Part shown: piece after piece, positions 10,721 to 22,780 of the stretch
Layout of the letters: each line of letters starts with the position of its first letter
Numbering within the stretch: position 1 is the first letter of the stretch
Assembly: GCF_039555335.1 (NCBI RefSeq)
Contig: NC_092635.1
Span: forward strand, 55,619,755 to 55,683,754
Length of the DNA: 64,000 nt
Direction of reading: 5' to 3'
Source: Amphiura filiformis
Lineage: Eukaryota; Echinodermata; Ophiuroidea; Amphilepidida; Amphiuridae
Position numbers and translations under genes: made by a program
The notes under the pieces: generated by a model
What the model was told of the DNA's origin: nothing
What the model saw: only the letters and a program-made list of their open reading frames with translations
The model's database searches: none

Positions 10721-11626
10721 AAGAAACCTCTGTCGAGATTTGATCCCCAAGTCAGGTAAACTTAAAAATTGGTTTGATTTACACTTATTGATTTCACGTT
10801 CAAGTCATTAACTGTTTACAAGTTAATATTATATTTGACTATTTTTGGATCCCAAAAGTTTGGTTATGGACCTCTATTTTTTGGATTTAAGATAAGAGGG
10901 TCCATTTGGAGTTTGGACTCCTTACTTTTTCTACCCCTAATTATGGTCATTTCAAAATATTATTTTATCTGTTTAGTGTTTTGTATTGCATAAATTTCCA
11001 AATTGTATGTAGCAGTTTTCTATAATTGCACAAACAGAAAAAGCTTTTATATATAGACAAGAACAGTGAATGACAGAGAGTAGGTAAATGATATTGCACA
11101 GTACGACACACTTGTGTAGTATGAGAAGAGCTTTTGCGATTGAGACCCCGAGTCATACTGTTTTTCTATTGGCTAGCCTTCAAGTGTTAAATTGGATCGA
11201 AATTTCAGTATGTGTAAATAATTTTTTTTTCCTTCCTTCCGTCCCAATTTTTTCAGAGCATGTTACCGGAAACATCATTTTATTTTTATTTAGCCTTATT
11301 TATATTATGGCGTAGTACGTTTTGTGCATTGCCGTCCACGGGATATTATAAAAGAAAAATCGATTTTGCCCAAACCTGTATAATAAACACATCAAGGAAA
11401 TTGGTACTTGACTTGATGAATGACTCATCGTGTTGAGCGAATTGATGATGATGATAGCGATTACGTAACGCTATGACACAAGTTTTTGTACATTGAAACG
11501 CCTACAATGTTGTATCGGTAAATAATAATTAATTTAAATGATGTTGCGCACGCCTATGCTATATTCCATGTTTTTGTTTACACCACGCCAAAGAAAGCGT
11601 CACATGCGCCCGTCAGTGAGTGAGGA
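10721..11626. other. no gene seen
   Basis: AT-rich DNA with short frames in several phases, none with domains or splice context. Confidence 0.4.
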
Positions 11627-11863
11627 TTGCCAAACCCGCGATTTGGTAGCCCAATTGGGCGACTTTTGAAGATTTTCCCCGCGACTTTTGACAATTTCCT
11701 GTCCCATAGAAACCAATGGTTAAGAAAAAAATTGGGCGACTTTTCAACATTGGCTCCCGCGACTTCCGATCATTTCATGTCCCATAGAAACCAATGGTAA
11801 AGAGAAAAATTGGGCGACTTTTCGATTATTTGACCCGCAATTCGGGCTGAAATCTTTTGGCAA
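11627..11863. mobile_element. possible MITE with TTGCCAAA ends and internal repeats
   Basis: Begins TTGCCAAA (11627) and ends TTTTGGCAA (11863), a short inverted pair. Inside, a segment with cccatagaaaccaatgg and attgggcgactttt is repeated at about 11640, 11700 and 11760. No target duplication is clear. Confidence 0.4.
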
Positions 11864-14293
11864 CCCGGGCGTCACTTCCTTCAAAGTATCCACTGCAGAC
11901 AGACGTGTAATTAATTCGGTCAAATCAGTCTCATTCATCAACAAACATTATACATTCAACTTCTATTCAACAACTATTTCACCAGGCCAAGTGTCCATGC
12001 TCCTATGTTTTCCCTTCAACCTTTACAAACCTCTACCGTCTACCTCATTTTAACTCTCTAACCTCTCACTTTCCCTTCTTACAAACATTTAACTAATTAC
12101 CCCCACCCATCGACTCGCCAAATCCCCACAAGGTTCTGAACAGAAACAAAACATACATCACCCAACCTAAACCAATCAATCACAAACACCATCAATGATC
12201 ACCCAAACACATGTACCATTCAGTACCAAAACAAACCACCAAAGCAGAGAACCGCGAAGCCCGAGAACCGCTCTAGTTTAAAATATGTTTATTTGCAGCT
12301 TGCATAATTAGTATGCAAAATTTAAATAGATACGTTGCAGTCTTATACAACCACAAAATCAGCCGCGACCCTGAAATGACATCTGGTGACTTCGAACAAA
12401 TTTGTCTTTTTTGAGAAAAATGTAGGCACTAAGTTTAATGACAATCTGATAAAATAATTGACCTTGAAATGACCTCCATGTTTTGAATCATATCAACATC
12501 ACATTTACTAATTTCCATTCAAATTAGAATAAAAATTCCCTTTAAAAGGGAAAGCCAGCCTCAATGTAGAAGAGGTCTTGTAATTAGTTTTGGTCAATGT
12601 GAAAGGCATTTTTAGGATCACGCTTACATCTACATGACAGTCCACCAAACCATCAACGATGAGAACATGCACACTGAAACAGCAGAAAACATTAATTCCT
12701 AATCTCATGTCAACTCTTTTAATTCATTACATGTACTCCAAATTGTTCTGGTCTGCTTGTTTTGTTGTTGTTGTTGTTGTTGTTGTCGTTTGTTTTTTTT
12801 GTCTTTTCAGCTTTTTACCCACGATATCTCAATTTCCAATTTTGTAATACCAGAACTTACGAACTCAATATCTTCGCTTAGGAATGTCCGATTTCACTGC
12901 TTTCGATATATACACTGCCGGTTTGAGTTAACTAACATGTACATTTTATTTTAAAATAACTTAATTAATTCGCAATGTATAGTTTAAGCCTACTATATTA
13001 TAATAGATAGTGGCCAGCACATTTATAAAGGACTGGTTACTCACTACAATCTTCACTCTTAAACTGTGTTTTTCTGAATGTGCTGATCATGTTGATTGCT
13101 AGTCGGAAACTCCTCATGAAGCTATGGACATGGTATCTTACATACTCCATTCTATAACAGTCTGCCTAGTGCCTTGTGTGTTTCCTCTTCAATCATTTTG
13201 TTGAATGTAATTTTATGAATCAAATAGTTATGTGTCATTTTATTTATAATAAAGAAGTTATTAAATTAATAAAGTAAGACAATTTATTTATCTATAAGTG
13301 CATGTCAAATGGGGTACATTGTTCAATACTATATGCATAAATTATGCCCATATTATAGCTAGGCCCTAAAAACTTTATTTTGCATCGGATTTTTCCCGTT
13401 GAAAAGACAAAACTGATGTTTATGATAACAACCATTTCAATAACATTTTGAGTCATTTTTATCCATAAAACGACACAGGATATGATAGATAACTACTTTC
13501 ACATCAATATGGTCCATATGATCACAGATTGTTGAGAATCTGTGATATGATACGGGGATATGATGGAGATTCTGATACTATAGATCTGTAATCAACATGA
13601 TATCACGCTGTTCAGTGGTCAAGGAGTAAGGACCCCGGTCAAGGACACTGATATGACATCATAGGTGATGTCAGAAGTTCTTCTGCTGAACATATGATGC
13701 TATATATATTAACTTTTATTGTTACATTTAGGCCTTTAAACTTTTAAAGTCATAATTAATTAGTTCAAACATAACTTTGGTAATACTCACTCGTTTTCGT
13801 TCGTTGAAACGGCAAAACATACTTACTTTTCCTAACAAATCGAATTAAAATATTTTTAAAAAAATTTAACCACAAAAAGTAAAAAAAAAAAATCATTCCA
13901 ATACCACTAAAATATAATCTCTTGAGTAAACTGACCCCAAACCTGAAACAGGTACCAGCTCCGAATGAGCTGGCGAAAAACCTTTTAAATTCTACCCCAT
14001 TGACATTTGGGTGACCTTGAAATGACCTCCATCATATTTTGAATCATATCAGGATTACATACGGTGCACTAATTTTCACTCAAGGTGGAAGTGGACCAAC
14101 TTCAGAATTTTACCCCTTGACCAAAACAGACCTCTCCCATTCAGTGATCCCAGCAAAAGTATAACTGGAATTACACAGTTCGTAATTAAGGTGGCCCCCA
14201 TTGTGTGATGTGACAATAAATTATGTCCAAAAATAGTAAGTAAATAAGTATTGTGTCCCTTCTGCTATCAATGTTTGTTTATTCAACATTATA
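11864..14293. other. gene-free, repeat-poor stretch
   Basis: No exon is supported. It contains a C-rich strand-biased patch (about 11960-12260), a (GTT)n run near 12757-12790, and a pair of diverged direct repeats at 12462-12560 and 14010-14100. That pair shares tgaccttgaaatgacctcc and ttttgaatcatatca. Confidence 0.4.
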
Positions 14294-14492
14294 ATGGGCT
14301 ATTCCAGTTGAAATCCATAGAGTCCTATGAAAGACATGAGATTATAATCTTCCACACTGGGGAGTGTGAAATTCAAATAGGGTTACATCATATGGCTGGG
14401 TGACTCTATATTTGAAATTTACAACCTCTGTATGGCCGAAGATAAAGTTCATGCATGTTAGGGATGTGTGGATTTCAACTGGAATAGCCCAG
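14294..14492. mobile_element. MITE family A, copy 1 (GGGCTATTCC ends)
   Basis: A 199-bp palindromic element. Left end ATGGGCTATTCCAGTTGAAA, right end TTTCAACTGGAATAGCCCAG, flanked by TA (14292-14293 and 14493-14494). Sister copies lie at 22344-22529, 23933-24121, 24412-24600 and, truncated, at about 27187-27303. No coding capacity. The TA target points to Tc1/mariner-type mobilisation. Confidence 0.85.
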
Positions 14493-14597
14493 TATTTACA
14501 TGTCCATGAAGAACTGAAAATAGTGATTAGCATTTTGAGACAAAGGTACATATGTTTTGCTATTGTGAGTACCTCGAATGCGTATACGATGTTCATA

Positions 14598-14822
14598 AGA
14601 CAATACGTACATGGCGTGCAGAACAGTCATACACACATCAACTGATTGTACCATAGCACAACCGACAGAGTGGCACGCATTTGTGTCATCAGTGGTTCAG
14701 TTGTTCAGCTCAAAATTAAAAGGGGCATATCTAACAATAGCGAACATTTTATGGAAAAGAGATCTAATCTTTTTTTTATGGAAATGTTACAATATGGCTT
14801 TAACTTAAACGCAAGATTTAGT
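14598..14822 (+). repeat. dispersed repeat, copy 2
   Basis: The partner of 826-1060, in the same orientation, sharing acgtacatgg, gtaccatag, gttcagctcaaaattaaaag, acattttatggaaaaga and atatggcttta. The short frames in it are not genes. Confidence 0.6.
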
Positions 14823-15460
14823 TTAATTGAAACCTCTATTGTTCTTGATAGATAATGAAGGAAAAATATTTTAACAGCACATGGCCCACATGTTTGCCCA
14901 TGCAATTTGTAAGAACAAATTACTTGAAGCCATAAAGTACTGTCTTTTCAAATGAATTTGGTGAATTTTCTTCAAACTTCTTTTTTGGCATATTCGTAAT
15001 TTGTACACATATGTCCCAATTTAGACCTTATTGGAATCAGCCTAATTTCATTGTGCTTGTACATGTATTAATTTTGCTTATTAAAAAAATGCTCCATAGA
15101 ACATTTTTTTTCATTTTACCTCATAGATGTAGCTTAAAATTATCTGAAACCTTCCTGACAGTTGTCCTGAAAGTTGTTATTATATACCTCATCTAAAGAT
15201 TCCCTCCATCTGATTGGTTAAAAGCGCAGGCATAATTTTGACTATGCCCGCAAAAGTAACTATTCCCATGGCATAGTTCTGTGTGTGCTTTGTTCCAAGT
15301 GTAAAACGATATTATGCATGCGTTAATGTTTTTGGACGCTATAATTATGCGGAAATTGCAGATTGTAATCTGTGCCGTTCGCATTGAAACTATTAATTTC
15401 TCTTCTTAAAATCGGTCAACCAAACAGATGACAAGAATCTTAAGATTTGGTATATAAAAC

Positions 15461-15622
15461 AAATATTGACTGCTTTTTATTCGGGGCATGTTAAAATTAT
15501 AGACCCGCGGTGATCTCAAAACCATGACTATATGCCCCTCGGCTACGGCTAGAGGCATAGTCATGGTTTTGATTACCTTGGGCCTATAATTTTAACCTCG
15601 CCCTCATAGCAGTCAATATTTA
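15461..15622. repeat. 162-bp imperfect palindrome
   Basis: The left arm starts aaatattgactgct and carries ggggcatgttaaaattatag, then aaaaccatgactatatgcc. The right arm returns as ggcatagtcatggtttt, cctataattttaacctcgcc and agcagtcaatattta. The turn is near 15541-15550. It would form a long hairpin. The outer tatataaa/tttatata bases continue the symmetry slightly. Probably a fold-back MITE. Confidence 0.75.
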
Positions 15623-15889
15623 TATACTAGTACTAATGATTATTACTTCATAAACTTAGCAAAGAATAAAATTAAAATTTGACAGAAATCATATATTATA
15701 TATGGCACAATCCATTGGAGAACGCGGTTTAAGTGCTTCCGGACAGACAGCAGACCAACCATCTTTGCCATAACATATTTGTTGTGGGTCCAATAACAGG
15801 CATAAGCAACACTGCATAGCATCATCATCCCTATATCTATCAAAAATTGCTGTGATAGTACGGCAAATCAACTTGTTCTTCAACAGCTA

Positions 15890-16085
15890 CTTCAATGGAG
15901 GGTTGGAAGTTGGGATTGGGGGAAAATTTTCTTTTTTTCACCGCCGCCAAGTTTTTGTTTTTTTAATTTCATGCATTTATACACAGTTAAGTGGTGAAGG
16001 GTTTTTTTTAGTGTTGGTGGGGAAAGTTTTTTTTTGCTCATGTGGTTTTTTTCCTAACCCCCACCTTGAAGTCTAATGGTGTGTC
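15890..16085 (+). repeat. dispersed repeat pair member 1 (GGAAAGTTTTTTT type)
   Basis: Shares ttggaagttgggattggggg-like, gttggtggggaaagtttttt and ttttgctcatg, and a closing ctaatggt, with 18595-18780. T-runs give phenylalanine-rich false frames. Confidence 0.55.
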
Positions 16086-16150
16086 CCTTACACAATATGA
16101 GATACCGCAGCGTTTCCATTCATACACATTTTTACGATCAGTACCCCATA

Positions 16151-16485
16151 CAGACCTGCCAACTGTCCCTCATATTGAGGGACTGTCCCTCATTTGGGGT
16201 TTTCCAAAGTGAAAATGAGGGACAGTCCTGCTTTCTGAAATTTTCAGTGACGGTAAATTCAATGTATTAAAGAACAGCAGAAAATGATGCAAATTTCACT
16301 TTAAAATTTTGCTATAGTATTCATTTTAGTCTATTGTGATAAATTTAGACCTGCAAAACCTTCCCTATATTTTGAATGTATTGCACACCTCAAGTCTTTG
16401 AATTTGTCGGTATCTGGTTTGTGTACATGTACAAGGTTTTGGCCACAATGTCCCTCTTTCTGACTTCTGTAGGTTGGCAGGTCTG
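16151..16485. mobile_element. 335-bp MITE with CAGACCTGCCAAC ends and 6-bp duplication
   Basis: CAGACCTGCCAAC at 16151 is matched by GTTGGCAGGTCTG ending at 16485, a perfect 13-bp inverted repeat. CCCATA occurs directly on both sides (16145-16150 and 16486-16491), which fits a target-site duplication. Internal gagggactgtccctcattt motifs are themselves inverted and repeated. No coding sequence. Confidence 0.8.
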
Positions 16486-16491
16486 CCCATA

Positions 16492-17930
16492 TGATGTTGC
16501 CATTACAAGAAAATTCGATTTGTTGTTAGGCAAAACCCAGGTTTTGTTTTCAATACACTAGCTGGAAATTCAATAAACTCAGCTGCAATTGCTGTTTTCT
16601 TTAAACACTTATATTTTACTGCAAATGATTTTAAATAATAAATAATAATAATATGATATATTCAACTGTTTGAGAAATGTAATCATATGAAAAGAACAAG
16701 CCAAGCCCATTCAGCTCAGATCCACGTGCTGTATAGAATTTTAAATCACAAATCTATAATACAATGCACCATAGTGAGGCACTATGGAACTTTCTTTATT
16801 TGCGTCAATAATAGAATATTGATTTAAATGGCATTGAATACATCTCTACATCTGAGTTTGTACTTCATCACTGAGCGATCTAGCGATCGGTTTCTAGCCA
16901 ATCAGATAGGGCTCCTTTTCTTGCGTTCGGTGAAATACCAATCGCCCATCGCTCACCAACGGAGTATTAAGACGCGATTCATTGCAGGGAAAATAATATT
17001 TATTTACAGGTCGTCAACACTGTGCACTGCACTGTTCAGCTTATTTTGAAATTGGGTCAATGAAAAATTGAATAGAAAATGCAACTGTATCTCAACTCAT
17101 GAAGCACATTACCATCTGCAACTTGTGGTACAGTACATGAATACATTATAGTTTACTACTCATGAACCATTATGTGACATGATCAAGGGCAATGAGTCAC
17201 ATGTCGGCAATTTTCAATTAGAAGTTTATTACATCATTTTCTGGCAGTTTACGAATGATACATTTTGATGCAAACCCCATCAAACCACACCCACATCTGG
17301 TTAACAAGTTATGAGCAATTTATCAAAGGCTAAAAACAATATAAAACAAAAGAATTTGAACACTGTTTTTGCCAATATCTCAAAAACAATATTAGCGACA
17401 TCTGACTCATTCCCCTTGATCATGTCACATATTACCATCCGCAACTTGTGGTACCATACATGAACACATTAGTTAATAATCTTAAAGTGCAGCTGTTCAT
17501 TTTTAGCTTTGGTGTTGAGTTATAAGGCTGACATCCTACTGGGAAATGTTGAGCTTTGCCTGCTTCGGTGTAGCGTACACTTCATTAAGTGCTATTATAA
17601 GTCTTATGACAGGTGTCAATAATGCTGTCAACACTGGCAAGCTGTAGTACTGTACATAATAAGACACATCCCTCACTTGGAACACACCCATGATGCTAAG
17701 TGTTCCTAAAGTTGTAGGCGGCAGACAGCAGGTGCGCCATAGAAGAAGTATGTTGTTATATTTTGTCAGGTCTAAGTCCTCAAAAACCAAGTCACTCTGG
17801 AGAGATAGAGAAAAGGTAGATACTATAGACGTAAGTGTTTACCAATATATATCCTTTTATACTTAAATAAATACTTGTTTGACTGGCTTAACCTGACCTA
17901 CCCTAAATATACTGCTAACCCTGAATATTT
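16492..17930. other. no gene seen
   Basis: AT-rich. A direct repeat of about 45 bp (attaccatcygcaacttgtgg) occurs near 17110 and 17433. Minus-strand frames here lack domains. Confidence 0.4.
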
Positions 17931-17939
17931 TGATTTATA

Positions 17940-18135
17940 TCAAGAGGGACAAAAAAGTTCGTGTAAATTTGAAATACAGTTTATGCTCTAATAAAAATTC
18001 CTTTAAAAGGAATAGGGTGGGCAAATGAAAAATTGTCAAGAGAAATGAAAGAATGAGTAAGTCAAGTTCACAATAAATAAAAATTCCTTTAAAAGGAATA
18101 GAGGCGAGCAAATGAATTGTCAAGATAAAGGTGTA
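17940..18135. repeat. two-copy tandem duplication
   Basis: The segment ataaaaattcctttaaaagg followed by a gcaaatgaa-rich part recurs about 80 bp apart (near 17989 and 18077). A similar aaaattccctttaaaaggg sits at 12532, so it may be a dispersed unit. Confidence 0.6.
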
Positions 18136-18150
18136 GTTCCATATTGATAA

Positions 18151-18520
18151 GTCCAAGTAAAATAAAAAACATGTTTCACGTCCAGGTTTTTGAAAAAAAG
18201 GAGTAGGAGGGGCCTTTTTATTTTGTATCGCAGAATCGATGTAAATACCCATATTTAGAGCTATTTTAGAGTGCACAATAATGCCTGCAAAAAGGAGGAG
18301 GCCTCTTTTTATTTGTTGTTCTGAGGGTAGGCCCCCTCTAATGATCTCGAAACCTTCCAAATTGTTTCTTGTATATTGAGAAGGCTATAGAAAGCATCTC
18401 AACTCCCTAGACATAATTTTTAAAAAGTTATAACTGAATTGCAAAATATAAAAATATAATTGAAGAAACCTCCAAAAAGGAGGGAGGGGCGTGAAACATG
18501 TTTATTTTTTGTTTTTGGCC
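18151..18520. mobile_element. MITE family B, copy 1 (GGCCAAGTAAAA ends)
   Basis: Inverted ends: GTCCAAGTAAAATAAAAAAC at 18151 and tttttgtttttggcc ending 18520, with gtgaaacatgttt and aaacatgtttcac just inside. Flanks are TAA and TAT. Sister copies at 18988-19362 and 34488-34862 have exact 3-bp duplications, so this family is probably PIF/Harbinger-like. The 141-residue minus-strand frame overlapping it is a by-product. Confidence 0.75.
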
Positions 18521-18594
18521 TATATGCAGTATTACTTCGATTATCACTTGTCATCATTAGCAGAGGAGTGAAATTTTGATTGAAAGAATTAAAC

Positions 18595-18780
18595 TAAGGG
18601 ACGCACCATTTGATACTGAGAGGGGGGGTAGGAAGTTGGGGTCGGGGAAAGTTTTTTTTATTTTTATAGTTGGTGGGGAAAGTTTTTTTTTTGCTCATGA
18701 AGTGGGTGAAGTTTTTTTGTTTTTTTTGAAAAACTTCCTACCCCACCCTGAGAATCTAATGGTACATCACTAAGAAGGTT
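18595..18780 (+). repeat. dispersed repeat pair member 2 (GGAAAGTTTTTTT type)
   Basis: Homologous to 15890-16085: gaagttggggtcggggaaag, gttggtggggaaagtttttt, ttgctcatg, then ctaatggta. The right part is self-complementary to the left (ggggtaggaagtt versus aacttcctacccc). Confidence 0.55.
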
Positions 18781-18987
18781 TGTGTTTGAAGTTATATAAA
18801 TAACGAACTAAGAGTAATCGTATTAGGACAACAAAATAAAAAAATAAAACCCACACCATAGGACTGTACGGTAAAACATGTACCAACAGGCTACTTTTTA
18901 GTCACCCACCTTTGTAGGACTACACAACAAAATAGCCCTCCACCATAGGACTTTGCGGTAAAATATTTAGAGGAGTATGCCAATTAA

Positions 18988-19362
18988 GGCCAAGTAAAAA
19001 AAAATGTATATGTCCGGACTTTTTCAAAAATTGGTGAGGGAGGTCCTTATTATTTGTTATCGTGTTATTGTTTTACCATTCATTTCTGTGTAAAATTGCA
19101 ATGGCAAATGTTTGTCAACACATCATAAAATCAGGGAGGCCCTAATATTTTTGTTATTTCCCCAAAGCCCTACCCCTAGCTTGAAGAAAGTGTTTGCAAT
19201 GTGTTTATAAATGATAACCAAGAACTTCTAAACATGTCATTTCATCACAACAATTTTATAAACAAAGTAAGGAAGCAAATAGGAAAAATAACTAAAATAT
19301 TTGAAAATCTCCAAAAATCGGAGAGGGCGGGACGATATACACGTTATTTATTTTACTTGGCC
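18988..19362. mobile_element. MITE family B, copy 2
   Basis: GGCCAAGTAAAA at 18988 and TTTTACTTGGCC ending 19362 are exact inverted ends, with TAA directly before and after (18985-18987 and 19363-19365). A TAA or TTA duplication is the PIF/Harbinger hallmark. The interior is diverged from copies 1 and 3 but keeps the ttggtgagggaggtcc and ggagagggcggga blocks. Confidence 0.8.
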
Positions 19363-21430
19363 TAAACAATGAATCACCACTCATGACTCGAGGTCAAAAC
19401 CATTATGTAAATAAGATAATGTTTGCATGCGATGTCAAACAAGGAAATGTTGACATAAATTAATTGACTGTTTGGTTTTCACGATGCTATTAATTTAGCC
19501 CAAAGATTAGGAAAACTAGCAAAACTGGTGAACTGGTACTGTTCAAATAAAAACATCTGCAATTTCCAAATAGTATTTCTATTACTTAAATAATTATTTT
19601 TGTTATTTCTTTTAATACAAACACATTACTGCCTATGACGACTTTATCGTATTACTTACATATCAAAATCAAGTAATAATTACAAAACTCGCCGTAAACT
19701 ATCACCTCTGTGGGTGTTTGGGATATAACCGGCACAAATATTTTCTCAACACTGCGGCATGTGAAAAAGTAGGTCAATAGTCAGAGAATACAGGGTGGGT
19801 GCGGCACGCCGCAAAAAAACCCAAAAAGTGGAATAAAGTACATGTAGTTGGTGACTGTTTAAAGATAACAAGAATTTCAATACACTATGCATTTTAAATA
19901 TCTCATGATATCTTGTGTGTATTTAGCATTTGAAAACAATAGTGGTGTTTTACAAACACAGAGAATCCTGACCTATCTAACTTAATTTTTTATCACATTA
20001 AGCCAATCAGCTGATTTTTTAGCCTAACATGGACTACAACAAAGTTGTTACAACTCCCCTCGAATTTTCAATTATAAACGTCAGATACTGTTATATTTGG
20101 TACCAATGAAGAGCTATGGGTCTCCTCTATCCGGTGATACCAAAATAAATACAAACATTCCCCACATAATGTTGCTATGATGTCATAATGTGAGCGCGCC
20201 CATGCAAAGTTGGGAAATTCTGGCTATATACCAAAGTCTAGGCAAATTTGTTTTTCAGCATAAAATTCTACGAACATGCGATTTTCACTGAATTTTTTCC
20301 TAAATATAAAAGGAAATGGCTATTTCAACCTAACTAGTAGAAGTCAGTGGCTCTTGGAATAATTTTACCAGAGCAAAATATCATTGATTTTACTGTAGAA
20401 ACCAATGGTGGGCCTCACCCCCTCCCCCGGTCATTTTTGATGGCCAGTTCTATCCCCGTAAAATGAGCACAAAGGATGGATCGATGAGTAAGTCGTTTGG
20501 GTGTAAACACACACATTTTTTATGGCGGATAAAAAATCTTGAGGGGGGTTGGTACACCCCCTTCGTAGTTCTAGGGTTAGATTGTGAGCATGATGACCAT
20601 GGTATTCCAATCTTTGTGCCTTGGCTACTAGATGATCATGATATTCCAACTTTGTGCCTTGGTTTATAATAAATACATTGTCCCTTATCTAATTCCAGCA
20701 AGAAACTATACATGTACTTACTAATTTCCTGCTAAGACTGTGGACATTGCTTTCAACCAGATATTCCAATCTCTGTGCTTTCACTAAAAGTCCGACAATT
20801 AGAACACTCCAGCACCCTATCACAACTAATATGGACACCCTGGAATCAAGCAAAACATTGGAGTTATTATTGTGGCAACAGGTGTTCAAACTAAAGGAAC
20901 ATAATCCAGTACTTGTGCAGGTTGGCCAATGGGGGTAAATGCTCTTTATAGGTAAAAAATGATCTGTTAAAAATTTGCTGATTTTTTGTTGTTGGTGCTT
21001 TCTGGAGGGGCACTGCCCCTCTGCTTATTCCCATGGCTCTGTTACTGAGAGAGTGAGTCTGTTACCCTGTGCTTGTTTTAAGTTGTCTACATTTTTGTAA
21101 AGTTGAGAACAAACAATAGTCAAATATGTATCTTGACAAACTGTCATTATCATTGACTCACAAATAAATGGAACACTCCTAGAAATGTTGTAATAAATCA
21201 TCTAAAGTACTGTTTTATATATAGGAGAATTACAAAAATCCAAACATTTCGACTTATAATACTGATTAAGAAATACCACAAATATTCTGAAAACATTATC
21301 CCATGTTAATTAACTAAAATGTCCAACTAAAACAGAAATGATTCACTTGATCAATGTAAGTGTTTAATTTGTTTGTTTATTGATGTGTATATTTGTTTGT
21401 GTGTTAATTTGATCACTCAATTGTTTGTTC
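19363..21430. other. no gene seen
   Basis: AT-rich, with short frames only. A small duplication around 20600-20670 (tgatcatgatattccaa and ctttgtgccttgg) gives two similar short frames. No splice-supported exon. Confidence 0.4.
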
Positions 21431-22344
21431 TTAAGGTAGGAGCATCGGATAATAGACCCATGCAGGAAAATAGCCACTATTTCAAATCAGAATTATGTAT
21501 CCATTTCAAATATATAACCAATTGAAGATAAGTCTTTACTCCACTGATTTTTAATGTTTCATGAAAATTTAAACAATTCTTGTGTTTTTCTTTATTTTTT
21601 GAAAATTCCCTAATTTTTTCTACTAATAATTATTGCTAGCCTAGAGGGAATGTGATATGGTCTCCATAGTTTGTGGGGTGGTTAATAAGCCTAATATCTA
21701 AATTCTCTCGCCAGATTTTTTGGATAAAGTGTTTATTTTTTGAGAAAAATCATTTTTTCTATTTTTAAATTAGGGAAATCTAGAAACACCCATAACTTAA
21801 AATAGAAACACTTTATTAAAAAAGCTGGCGAGAAAAGTTTCTAAATTTAATAACCTTTCATATGACACCTTGTTTGTTAAAATTGGCCCTATGGTTAGCT
21901 CAGACAATAATTATGAAATTGGGTCATTCAGTGTTTCTAGATCAAATCAAGAAAATTTGAGCAAGTACTAACATTACCTTCAAATATCCCTATATTACTG
22001 ACCAATATATTGGAAAAAAGTCACTAATATTATTTGGTAACATTTTTGTAATAAAAAGATCCAAAAAGCAGTTCTATAAATGGGATAGAAAGGAGAAAAA
22101 TAATATTTAAACATAGTATCCATTTTCAAACTTTTACCAATTTTAGTGAGCGAGGCTTAGTGTCAAAACCACTTTATGTGCAAAGTCAATGGGGCTTTCT
22201 AATGATAAAAAATGGCATAACTCAAAAACGCTTTGTTGGCAAAAATTAAAACTTGGCAGGCAAGTTTTTCTCACCCAACTACACATCCTGTATCATTTTA
22301 AACCAAATCTGTGCATGACACCGTAGCCGATGTTTCTACCTTAA
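21431..22344. mobile_element. 914-bp element with TTAA target and inverted ends
   Basis: Starts TTAAGGTAGGAGCATCGG and ends CCGATGTTTCTACCTTAA: 15 of 18 bases are inverted matches, including TTAA at both tips. TTAA duplications are used by piggyBac and Kolobok transposons. There is no transposase frame, so it is non-autonomous. MITE A copy 2 was inserted into or directly beside its right end. Confidence 0.6.
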
Positions 22345-22529
22345 TGGGTTATTCTAGCAGAAATCCATACACCCCCTATGGAAAACATAACTTTGATCTC
22401 ACACACACCCATGTACATTTCAAATAGAGTCATCCATTCAGGTAATCCCATCTGAAATTCACACTCCTTGTGTGGGAGATTAAGGTCTTGTCTTCCATAG
22501 GGGTGTATGAGCTCAGTTGAATAGCCCAT
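22344..22529. mobile_element. MITE family A, copy 2, abutting a stop codon
   Basis: ATGGGTTATTCT at the left and GAATAGCCCAT at the right, with TA on both sides (22342-22343 and 22530-22531). It lies 5 bp beyond the TA, counted from the minus-strand stop codon at 22537-22539. It would therefore form the start of the 3' UTR of the two-membrane-segment gene. Confidence 0.8.
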
Positions 22530-22536
22530 TATCATC

Positions 22537-22701
22537 TTACCAGTTCTTGATTCTCCAAGGCGTCAGTTTATTTTTGGCAAACATGTTATCGATGAGAAAG
22601 TACAACAGCACTCCAATTCCAGCCAGATAGAGCACCACAAGTAGCTGGTACTGCATCGGAACTTCATACCAATCAACATCAAAATCTTGATGAATAGAAT
22701 C
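22537..22701 (-). CDS. two-TM protein, exon 5 (last), residues 222-275
   Basis: The acceptor (ctcacag|gattct on the minus strand) joins in phase 0 to exon 4. The exon encodes residues 222-275 and ends with TAA at 22537-22539. It holds an acidic stretch (QDFDVDWYE) and the second membrane segment (about residues 239-258), then a short basic, Trp-containing tail (PWRIKNW). The tail follows the membrane segment directly, so the C terminus is short. The family is unrecognised; the membrane location is inferred from hydrophobicity. Confidence 0.75.
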   Translation of the reverse strand, partial: DSIHQDFDVDWYEVPMQYQLLVVLYLAGIGVLLYFLIDNMFAKNKLTPWRIKNW

Positions 22702-22780
22702 CTGTGAGATGATAGCCATAGAAAAGACATATTATGACCCCAAGGGATATTTTATGATTTTAGCATCCTTTTCTTATATA

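Noticed and set aside
17935..18360. 141-residue minus-strand frame with hydrophobic stretches
   Set aside because: Lies over a tandem duplication and a family B MITE; the hydrophobicity reflects T/A-rich repeat sequence.
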